A stretch of 64,000 bases of DNA from Luteipulveratus halotolerans (GTDB lineage Bacteria; Actinomycetota; Actinomycetes; Actinomycetales; Dermatophilaceae). Position 1 is the stretch's first letter. Each line of letters starts with the position of its first letter. The position numbers and the translations under genes are program-made. The stretch spans positions 1,860,001 to 1,924,000 of the forward strand of contig NZ_LAIR01000002.1 of assembly GCF_001247745.1 (NCBI RefSeq). The letters run 5' to 3'. Shown in pieces: positions 54,746 to 64,000 of the stretch. Below the pieces are notes generated by a model that made no database searches, had not been told where the DNA came from, and saw only the letters and a program-made list of their open reading frames with translations.

Positions 54746-55680
54746 CGCCGCGCCTCCTCCAGCAGGAACGCCAGCAGAGCCTTCTGCGCGTGCAACCGGT
54801 TCTCGGCCTCGTCCCACACGACCGACTGAGGACCGTCGATCACACCGGCCGAGATCTCGTAACCGCGGTACGCCGGGAGGCAGTGCATCGCGATCGCGTC
54901 GGGGGCGGCGTGCGAGAGCAGGTCCTCGTCGAGGGCGTACGTGGCGAACGGGCTGTCGGCGCCCTTGCGTGTGTCCTGCTCGGACTCCTGCCCCATCGAC
55001 ATCCAGGTGTCGGTGATGACGACGTCGGCGCCGCTGACCGCCGCCACGGGGTCGTCAGTGACGAGCACGGATCCGCCTGTGGCTGAAGCGATCTCGCGGG
55101 CCTTGTCGGAGATCTGCTGCTGAGGGTGATGCGATGCGGGGCCCGCGACTCGGACGTGCATGCCGGCGGTCGCTCCGCCGAGCAGGTAGGAGTGGGCCAT
55201 GTTGTTGGCCGCGTCACCGACGTAGGTCATCGTCAAGCCGGCGAGGGTGCCCTTGTGCTCGCGGATCGTGAGCAGGTCGGCCAGGATCTGGCACGGGTGG
55301 AAGTCGTCGGTCAGCGCGTTGACGACCGGCACACCGGCGTACTGCGCCATCTCCTCGAGACGCGACTGAGCATAGGTACGCCAGACGATCGCGCTGACCT
55401 GACGGCCGATGACGCGCGCTGTGTCGGGGATCGACTCGCGAGTGCCGATCTGAGCGAGGTTGCCGTCGACCACCATCGGAAAGCCACCGAGCTCGGCGAT
55501 GCCCACCGAGAAGGACAGCTGGGTGCGCAGCGTCGGCTTGTCGAAGATGATCGCGACCCCTTGAGGGCCGGCGAGCGGCTGCTCGGCGTGACGGTCGACC
55601 TTGAGCCGGGCAGCACGGTCGAGCACGGCGGTCTGCTCGGCCGGGCTCAGGTCGTCGTCGCGCAGGAAGTGACGGGTCAT
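54742..55680 (-). CDS. argF: Ornithine carbamoyltransferase
   Basis: Makes citrulline from ornithine and carbamoyl phosphate. The 312 residues include DDFHPCQILADLLTI and MHCLPAYRGYEIS, the ornithine-loop cysteine motif. The carbamoyl phosphate motif is KPTLRTQLSF rather than the textbook STRTR; as far as I recall this variant is shared by other Micrococcales. The ATG overlaps the argD stop (ATGA). Confidence 0.94.
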
Positions 55681-56861
55681 GACGGGTCCTTCACGGAGTC
55701 GAGGAGATCGGGCAGCGCCGACACGAAGTCGTCGAGCTGATCGGTGGTGACGACCAACGGCGGTGCGAGCCGAATGGCTTGCGGTGCAACAGGATTGACG
55801 ATGAAGCCCGCCTCACGAGCCGCCGCTGCCAGCGCCGACGCGACCGGGCGACGCAGCGGGATCGCCCGCAGCAGGCCGCGTCCGCGTACGGGCTCGAGCA
55901 CGGGGTGCTCCAGTGCGGCGATCGCGTCGGCGAGGTGGTGGCCGGCCTCCGTCGCATGAGCGAGCAGGCCCTCCTGCACGATCGTGTCGAGCACTGCGAG
56001 AGCACCGGCCGTCGCGAGCGGGTTGCCACCGAACGTCGTGCCGTGCTGACCCGCGGTGAGCAGGCCGGAGACCTCGGGCCCGAACGTGATCAGCCCACCG
56101 ATGGGTACGCCCCCGCCGAGGCCCTTGGCAACGGTCACCGCGTCGGGCCGGATGCCGCTCGCCTGGAACGCGAACCACTCGCCCGTACGACCGATGCCGG
56201 TCTGGATCTCGTCGATGATCAGCAGCGTGCCCGTCGCGGACGTGATCTCGCGGGCAGCCGTGAGGTACGCAGGCCCCGGGTCGACCACGCCGGCCTCACC
56301 CTGCACGGGTTCGAGCACCACAGCCGCCGTCTCGGTGGTGACAGCCGCACGCAGGGCGTCGACGTCGCCGTACGGCACGTGGCTCACGCCGGGCATGAGC
56401 GGCTCGAACGGCTCGCGGTAGGCAGCCTTGGAGGTCAGCGCGAGCGCGCCCGTCGTACGACCGTGGAACGCACCGTCGGCCGCGATGATCTCCTGGCGCC
56501 CCGTGCGTCGCGACAGCTTGACGGCCGCCTCGATCGCCTCAGCACCCGAGTTGGCGAGGAAGACGCCCGAGCCCTGTGGCGCGTCGGCGATCTGCAGCAG
56601 CCGCTCGGCGAGCTCGATCTGCGGGACCGAGGTGAACAGGTTGGAGATGTGGATGGCCTCGGCCGCCTGCTTGGACAGCGCAGAGACCAGAGCCGGGTGG
56701 CCATGGCCGAGGGCGTTGACCGCAATGCCGCCGACCAGGTCGAGGTAGCGGTTGCCGTCGGTGTCCCAGACGTAGCAGCCCTCACCGTGCGAGAGCACGA
56801 GCGGCGGCGTGCCGAACACGCCGATCAGGCTGCGCTGGTAGCGGTCGAGCAGCTCGCTCAT
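55677..56861 (-). CDS. argD: Acetylornithine aminotransferase
   Basis: Pyridoxal-phosphate enzyme of 394 residues, class III. It has the PLP-phosphate [28 protein letters not shown], the aspartate in [15 protein letters not shown], and the Schiff-base lysine in [15 protein letters not shown] set the start at ATG 56861, which overlaps the argB stop (ATGA). It may also act on succinyl-diaminopimelate, as is known for ArgD in E. coli. Confidence 0.96.
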   Translation of the reverse strand: MSELLDRYQRSLIGVFGTPPLVLSHGEGCYVWDTDGNRYLDLVGGIAVNALGHGHPALVSALSKQAAEAIHISNLFTSVPQIELAERLLQIADAPQGSGVFLANSGAEAIEAAVKLSRRTGRQEIIAADGAFHGRTTGALALTSKAAYREPFEPLMPGVSHVPYGDVDALRAAVTTETAAVVLEPVQGEAGVVDPGPAYLTAAREITSATGTLLIIDEIQTGIGRTGEWFAFQASGIRPDAVTVAKGLGGGVPIGGLITFGPEVSGLLTAGQHGTTFGGNPLATAGALAVLDTIVQEGLLAHATEAGHHLADAIAALEHPVLEPVRGRGLLRAIPLRRPVASALAAAAREAGFIVNPVAPQAIRLAPPLVVTTDQLDDFVSALPDLLDSVKDPS

Positions 56862-57762
56862 GACGCCTCCTCTGGCAGGACCATCGTGCCGATGCCCTCG
56901 TCGGTGAAGATCTCGAGCAGCAGGGAGTGCGAGGCACGCCCGTCGATGACGTGCGCCTGCGGCACGCCCCCGCTCACCGCGCGGATGCACGCCTCGAGCT
57001 TGGGGACCATGCCGGAGTCGACCGTCTGCAGCAGAGCCTCGGCCCGGTCGACCGTGAGCGTCGAGAGCAGGCTGTCGCGGTCCGGCCAGCGTTCGTAGAT
57101 GCCCTCGACGTCGGTGAGGACGACGAGCTTGTGCGCCTCGAGCGCCACCGCGAGCGCGGCCGCAGCGGTGTCGGCGTTGACGTTGAGGACCTGCCCGTCC
57201 TGGTCGAGGTCGGGCGCCACCGACGAGACGACCGGGATGCGGCCGGCGTCGAGCAGGTCACGGACGGCGGACGGGTTGACGGTCTCGACGTCGCCGACGA
57301 GCCCGAGATCGACCGGCTCTCCGTCGACCTCGCCGGCGCGCCGTCGGGCACCGAACAGTGCGCCGTCCTCACCCGACAGGCCGACCGCGAGGGGTCCGTG
57401 CTGGTTGATGAGTCCGACGAGCTCACGCGACACCTGGCCCGTGAGGACCATGCGTACGACGTCCATCGCCTCGGGCGTCGTGACCCGCAGGCCGCCCTTG
57501 AACTCGCTCTCGACGCCGAGACGGTCGAGCATCGCCTGGATCTGCGGGCCGCCGCCGTGGACGACGACGACCCGCAGACCGGCGTACCTCAGGAAGGCCA
57601 CGTCGGCGGCGAACGCCGCCTTGAGCGCGTCGTCGGTCATGGCGTTGCCGCCGTACTTGACGACGACGAGCGCGTCCTTGAACCGCTCGAGCCACGGCAG
57701 TGCCTCGACGAGGGTGGCTGCCTTGCCTGCTGCCGCCGCGAGGGAGTCGAGGGTGCGCAGGC

Positions 57763-57766
<4 letters not shown>
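56858..57766 (-). CDS. argB: Acetylglutamate kinase
   Basis: Phosphorylates N-acetylglutamate. The 302 residues contain [20 protein letters not shown], the N-acetylglutamate-binding SGEDGALF region and a C-terminal ATP site with [17 protein letters not shown]. Arginine-sensitive kinases have an extra N-terminal helix; this protein has a leader of about 20 residues that could supply it. The ATG overlaps the argJ stop. Confidence 0.96.
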
Positions 57767-59989
<2,223 letters not shown>

Positions 59990-60000
59990 TGGATGTTTCC

Positions 60001-62520
60001 TCAGGTGCGCTGTGCCGCGCCCGTGGCGTCGCCTGCCGCCGCGACTGCCGCATCGCGCAGGTCGTTGACCTCTTCGGTACGCAGCGTGCGCTCGGGCGAC
60101 CGGAACACCAGTCGGTACGCGAGGGACTTCTTGCCCTCACCGAGCTGATCGCTCTCGAAGACGTCGAACAACGTCACGGTCTCGAGCAGCTCACCGGCTC
60201 CCGATCGAAGGGCGGCCTCGACATCACCCGCCCGCACGGTGCGGTCGACGACGAGGGCCACATCGCTGTGAGCCACGGGGAACGTCGCGATCGGACGCGC
60301 CTGCACCAGCTGCTCGCTCGCCGCGGACAGGAGCTCGACGTCGAGCTCGCCCGCGACCGTACGCGGCGGCAGGCCGAGCGCCTGCACGACCTTCGGGTGC
60401 AGCTCACCGACGACTCCCGCGGACCGACCGTCAGCGAGCACCAGGCGCGCTGCACGACCCGGGTGGAACGGTGGCTCGTCATCGGCGACTGCCGTCAGCG
60501 GAACGGCGAGCGCATCACCGATCGCATGGGCCAGCGCCACGACGTCGGACCAGTCGGCAGCACGCCCTGCGCCCCACCAACCAGCTCGGTCGATCTCACC
60601 CGTGAGCGCGAGCCCGAGCCGGCGCGGCTGCTCGGGCACCGCATCACGAACAGCCTGCACGCCATCGCGGCCGGGGTACTGGCCCACGTCATGTGTGGGC
60701 GCGCAGCCCTGCGGTCCGTCGACCACCAGGCCGAGCTCGAAGACAGCGACGTCCTTGGCGCCACGAGCGACGTTGCGCCGCACCGTGTCGAGCAGCGTCG
60801 ACAGCACCGACGTGCGCATCAGCGGCTGCTCGTCGGACAAGGGGTTGACCAGGCGCACGGTCTCGCGACGCGGGTCGTCGGCCGGGTAGCCGAGCTGGTC
60901 GAAGATGCCCTCGCCGACGAACGGGTAGGTGAGGACCTCCGAAAGTCCCTGCGCCGCAAGGAGATTGGCGATCATCCGACGCACGCTCTGGCTGTGCGTG
61001 AGGCCACGACCGCCGGGCGGCGCGGGCACGACGGACGGGATCTGGTCATACCCCTTGAGCCGCGCGACCTCCTCGACCAGGTCGGGTCCGCCACGCAGGT
61101 CGGGCCGCCAGGTCGGCGGCGTGACGGTCAGCGCCGCGCCCGACTGCTCGACCGCACAACCGATCTCGCGCAGCACCGCGACGACATCGTCTGCGGTGTA
61201 GTCGACTCCGACCAGGCGCGTCGGCAGGTCGATGGCCATCGTGATGGGCCCGGGCGCCGTCGTCCGGTCGACGTCGGTGACGCCGGAGTCGACCGTCCCG
61301 CCACCGTGCTCGACCAGCAGATCGACGGCCAGCTGGGCTGCGGCCGCTGCGACTGCCGGGTCGACACCACGCTCGAACCGCTTGGACGCCTCGGTCGAGA
61401 GACGGTGCCTGCGAGCCGTTCGGGCGATCGAGATCGGGTCGAAGTGAGCCGCCTCGATGAGCACATCGGTGGTGGTCGCGGACACCTCGGACGTCTCGCC
61501 TCCCATCACACCAGCGAGCCCGAGGACACGCTCACCGGAGTCGGTGATGAGCAGGTCCTCGGGGTAGAGCTCGCGGTCGACGTCGTCGAGCGTCGTGAGG
61601 CGCTCGCCCGGGCGGGCGCGGCGTACGACGACCGGACCGGTGATCGTGGACAGGTCGAACGCGTGCAGCGGCTGGCCCAGAGCCAGCATCACGTAGTTGG
61701 TGACGTCGACAGCGAGCGAGACCGGCCGCATGCCCGCCTCGCTGATCCGGGTCGCGAGCCACGCGGGTGTCGTGGCCGCGGGATCGACGCCGCGGACGAT
61801 GCGAGCGACGTAGCGGTCGCACCCTGCAGTCCCGCGCAGGGGCGAGTCGTCCTCGAGTCGGACCTCGTGGCCGCCACCGTCGGCCGGTGCAGCGTCGGCC
61901 AGGGCGAGCGCCGGGTCGGTGAACCTCACACCCGTCGCGTGGCCGTACTCGCGTGCGATGCCGCGCATGCTGAAGCAGTAGCCACGGTCGGGGGTGACAT
62001 TGACCTCGACCGTCTCGCGGTCGAGACCCAGCAGAGGGATGGCGTCCTCGCCGGGCGTCAGGTCCTCGCGCCCGAGCCGCTCGGCGAGGCGGATGATGCC
62101 GTCGGACCCGTCGTCAGGCAGTCCGAGCTCATCAGCGGCGCAGATCATGCCGGCGCTCACGTGCCCGTAGGTCTTGCGCGCCGAGATGGCGAACCCTCCC
62201 GGCAGCTCGGCCCCGGGAAGGACGACGACGACCAGATCGCCGACGCCGAAGTTGTGGGCTCCGCACACGATGCCCTGGGGCTCGCCGGTGCCGTTGGCGT
62301 CACCGACATCGACGGTGCACCAGTTGATGGTCTTGCCGTTCTTCTGCTGCTCGGGCTCCTGGGTGAGGACCCGGCCGACCACCAGCGGACCGGTGATCTC
62401 GCCACCGACCAGGCCTTCCTCCTCGAGGCCGACCTTGACCAGACTCGCCGCGACGTCGGCGCCCGTGGCGTCAGCCGGGATGGCGACGTAGTCGCGCAGC
62501 CACTCGATCGGAACCAGCAT
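60001..62520 (-). CDS. pheT: Phenylalanine--tRNA ligase beta subunit
   Basis: An 839-residue subunit of the heterotetramer. It has an N-terminal tRNA-binding domain (VCGAHNFGVGDLVVVVLPGA), the B3/B4 editing domain, B5, the class II-like core and a C-terminal ferredoxin-like anticodon-binding domain ending LRTEEVNDLRDAAVAA. The ATG overlaps the pheS stop by one base (TGATG). It ends 34 bases upstream of the argC -10 region. Confidence 0.97.
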   Translation of the reverse strand: MLVPIEWLRDYVAIPADATGADVAASLVKVGLEEEGLVGGEITGPLVVGRVLTQEPEQQKNGKTINWCTVDVGDANGTGEPQGIVCGAHNFGVGDLVVVVLPGAELPGGFAISARKTYGHVSAGMICAADELGLPDDGSDGIIRLAERLGREDLTPGEDAIPLLGLDRETVEVNVTPDRGYCFSMRGIAREYGHATGVRFTDPALALADAAPADGGGHEVRLEDDSPLRGTAGCDRYVARIVRGVDPAATTPAWLATRISEAGMRPVSLAVDVTNYVMLALGQPLHAFDLSTITGPVVVRRARPGERLTTLDDVDRELYPEDLLITDSGERVLGLAGVMGGETSEVSATTTDVLIEAAHFDPISIARTARRHRLSTEASKRFERGVDPAVAAAAAQLAVDLLVEHGGGTVDSGVTDVDRTTAPGPITMAIDLPTRLVGVDYTADDVVAVLREIGCAVEQSGAALTVTPPTWRPDLRGGPDLVEEVARLKGYDQIPSVVPAPPGGRGLTHSQSVRRMIANLLAAQGLSEVLTYPFVGEGIFDQLGYPADDPRRETVRLVNPLSDEQPLMRTSVLSTLLDTVRRNVARGAKDVAVFELGLVVDGPQGCAPTHDVGQYPGRDGVQAVRDAVPEQPRRLGLALTGEIDRAGWWGAGRAADWSDVVALAHAIGDALAVPLTAVADDEPPFHPGRAARLVLADGRSAGVVGELHPKVVQALGLPPRTVAGELDVELLSAASEQLVQARPIATFPVAHSDVALVVDRTVRAGDVEAALRSGAGELLETVTLFDVFESDQLGEGKKSLAYRLVFRSPERTLRTEEVNDLRDAAVAAAGDATGAAQRT

Positions 62521-63614
62521 CAGACCTCCAGCCCGAACTGTGCGTTGAAGCGCACGTCACCCTCGAACATCTCTCGCATGTCAGCCACACCCGAGCGGAA
62601 CATCAGCGCCCGCTCGACCCCCATGCCGAACGCGAAGCCGGTGTAGCGGTCGGGGTCGACCCCGCAGGCCAGCAGCACGTTGCGGTTGACCATGCCGCAG
62701 CCACCCCACTCGATCCATCCGGTGCCACCGCACGTGCGGCAGTCGGGGTCCTCGCCCCGGCAGACGAAGCAGCGCAGGTCCATCTCGGCGCTGGGCTCGG
62801 TGAACGGGAAGAAGTTGGGACGCAGCCGCGTCGTGATGCCCTCGCCGAACAGCTCGGCCGCCAGCCGGTCGAGCGTGCCGCGCAGGTGGGCCATCGTGAG
62901 CCCTTCGTCGACCGCGAGCCCCTCGAGCTGGTGGAAGACCGGCGAGTGCGTCGCGTCGAGCTCGTCAGTGCGGAACACCTTGCCGGGTACGGCGACGTAG
63001 AGCGGCGCGCCGCGCTCGAGCAGCGCCCGCGCCTGCACCGGCGAGGTGTGCGTGCGCAACACGAGCCGGTCGGCCGGTGGTTCGACGTAGAACGTGTCCT
63101 GCATCTGGCGTGCCGGGTGGTCGGCGTCGAAGTTGAGCGCGTCGAAGTTGAACCACTCGGCCTCGATCTCGGGCCCCTCGGCGATCTCCCAGCCCATACC
63201 GACCATCACGTCGGCCATGCGCTGAGCCATCAGCTCGACCGGGTGGCGGCGTCCGAGCGGGCGGCGCGCCGGCACCATCGTGACGTCGACGGCCTCGTCG
63301 ACGAGGATGCGCTCATCGCGCTCGGCCTCGAGCTCGGCCTGACGAGCCTTCATCGCGGCACCGACTCGACCGCGGGCCTGCCCGACCCGCTTGCCGGCCT
63401 CGGCCTTGGCGGTCGGAGGCAGGGCACCGATCTCACGGTTGGCCAGAGCCAGCGGGCTGCGGTCGCCCTGGTGGGCGGTGCGGACGGCCTTGAGCTCGTC
63501 CAGCGTCGCGGCCCCGCCAATCGCGTCGAGAGCGTCCTGCACGGCGCGGTCGACGTTGTCGGGGTCGAGAGCACTGACCTCGACCGGGTCGTACTGCGTG
63601 TTGGGGCCAGACAT
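62520..63614 (-). CDS. pheS: Phenylalanine--tRNA ligase alpha subunit
   Basis: Catalytic subunit of 364 residues from ATG 63614. An N-terminal coiled coil (about residues 25-95) is followed by motif 2 (GKVFRTDELDATHSPVFHQLEG) and motif 3 (GFAFGMGVERALMFR). An insertion CFVCRGEDPDCRTCGG gives a four-cysteine zinc-knuckle-like element, as in other actinobacterial PheS. An upstream in-frame extension to 63665 lacks support. Confidence 0.97.
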   Translation of the reverse strand: MSGPNTQYDPVEVSALDPDNVDRAVQDALDAIGGAATLDELKAVRTAHQGDRSPLALANREIGALPPTAKAEAGKRVGQARGRVGAAMKARQAELEAERDERILVDEAVDVTMVPARRPLGRRHPVELMAQRMADVMVGMGWEIAEGPEIEAEWFNFDALNFDADHPARQMQDTFYVEPPADRLVLRTHTSPVQARALLERGAPLYVAVPGKVFRTDELDATHSPVFHQLEGLAVDEGLTMAHLRGTLDRLAAELFGEGITTRLRPNFFPFTEPSAEMDLRCFVCRGEDPDCRTCGGTGWIEWGGCGMVNRNVLLACGVDPDRYTGFAFGMGVERALMFRSGVADMREMFEGDVRFNAQFGLEV

Positions 63615-63709
63615 GAGTCTCACTTCGGGCGTCGGGTGAGGGCGAGCGCGCCCGGGACTCCCCACGGACGCAGCGGCGATGAGTCTATCGACGCCGCGAC
63701 ATGCCGTTG

Positions 63710-64000
63710 TCAGCCATCCGGCGACGACCGCAGTGCCTGCGGCAGGCCCGCGGGCAGCAGGACTCGGAAGGTCGCGCCACCGGGCACGTCGAGCACCTCG
63801 ACATGGCCACCGTGGGCCTGCACGAGGCCGCGTACGACGTGCAGACCCAGTCCGCTCCCCCCGTGGGTGCTGCCCTGCCAGAACCGGGTGAACACCGCGT
63901 CGCGGTTCTCCGGCGGGATGCCGGGCCCCTCATCGGCGACGAGCAGGATGACGTGCTCGGAGTCCTGGGCGATGCTCACCGTGACCGCGCCCGCACCATG
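63710..64000 (-). CDS. Sensor histidine kinase, C-terminal part (5' end outside window)
   Basis: The frame is open to the right edge of the window. The ~96 visible residues are the end of an HATPase domain: VTVSIAQDSEHVILLVADEGPGIP (G1 box DEGPGIP), FTRFWQG, and GGSGLGLHVVRGLVQAHGG (G2 box), closing with FRVLLPAG. The dimerisation and sensor parts are not in the window. It ends 95 bases from the pheS start and reads towards pheS. Confidence 0.85.
   Translation of the reverse strand, partial: HGAGAVTVSIAQDSEHVILLVADEGPGIPPENRDAVFTRFWQGSTHGGSGLGLHVVRGLVQAHGGHVEVLDVPGGATFRVLLPAGLPQALRSSPDG

Overview
The window looks like chromosomal DNA of a high-GC actinobacterium, most likely an order Micrococcales organism (the genus cannot be fixed without a search). 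The supporting signs are strong G/C bias at third codon positions, frequent GTG starts, four-base ATGA/GTGA stop-start overlaps, apparently leaderless genes, a 16S-23S-5S operon without spacer tRNAs, and gene order that follows two known actinobacterial blocks: pheST-arg-tyrS and TPR-HAD-tlyA-nadK-recN-steA-mctB-pyrG-nudix (the latter is the Rv1691-Rv1700 order of Mycobacterium tuberculosis). Almost every gene is on the minus strand.

Layout from left to right. 0-9.6 kb: the 3' part of an FMN-binding glutamate synthase-like gene (+), facing a shikimate/cell-wall/translation operon read leftwards (alaS-ruvX-mltG-aroE-aroC-aroK-aroB). 9.6-17.9 kb: an Opp/Dpp-type peptide ABC transporter operon in the order C-A-B-D-F, plus a separate paralogous binding lipoprotein. 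17.9-25.2 kb: rarA, a DUF2185 protein, a GNAT acetyltransferase, a HAD hydrolase, aspS with a T-box-like leader, a YchJ/SEC-C protein and a secreted ScyD/ScyE-type beta-propeller. 25.2-28.6 kb: a DUF2306 membrane protein with a PadR regulator, and a stand-alone long-form argG. 28.6-45 kb: a long leftward block holding the TPR protein, an SSB-like protein, a HAD phosphatase, a KAAP-tailed protein, an acidic protein, tlyA (interrupted), nadK, recN, steA, mctB/steB, a MraY-like transferase, a MurJ-like flippase, a GT4 glycosyltransferase, pyrG, a Nudix hydrolase and the remains of a CPT-family gene. 45.1-50.8 kb: one rRNA operon with promoter, boxA-like leader, processing stems and terminator. 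50.8-60 kb: tyrS, a 3-methyladenine glycosylase and the arginine operon argCJBDFRH. 60-63.7 kb: pheST. The right edge cuts a sensor histidine kinase.

Functional links. The arg genes from argC to argH cover ornithine and arginine synthesis except the argininosuccinate synthase step, which is supplied by argG 25 kb away. ArgR is encoded inside the operon, and two ARG-box-like sites overlap the argC promoter. The aro genes aroB, aroK, aroC and aroE give four of the shikimate steps. steA, mctB/steB, the MraY-like protein, MurJ-like protein and GT4 form a tightly overlapped envelope/division set.

The points most worth following are: (1) a T-box antiterminator-like element in front of aspS; (2) a single in-frame TGA in the S4 domain of tlyA, one base away from the expected CGA; (3) a chloramphenicol-phosphotransferase-like gene that has lost its middle; (4) a structured alaS leader with a possible 26-codon ORF; and (5) the argG displacement. 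No prophage, insertion sequence, CRISPR array or tRNA gene was seen.
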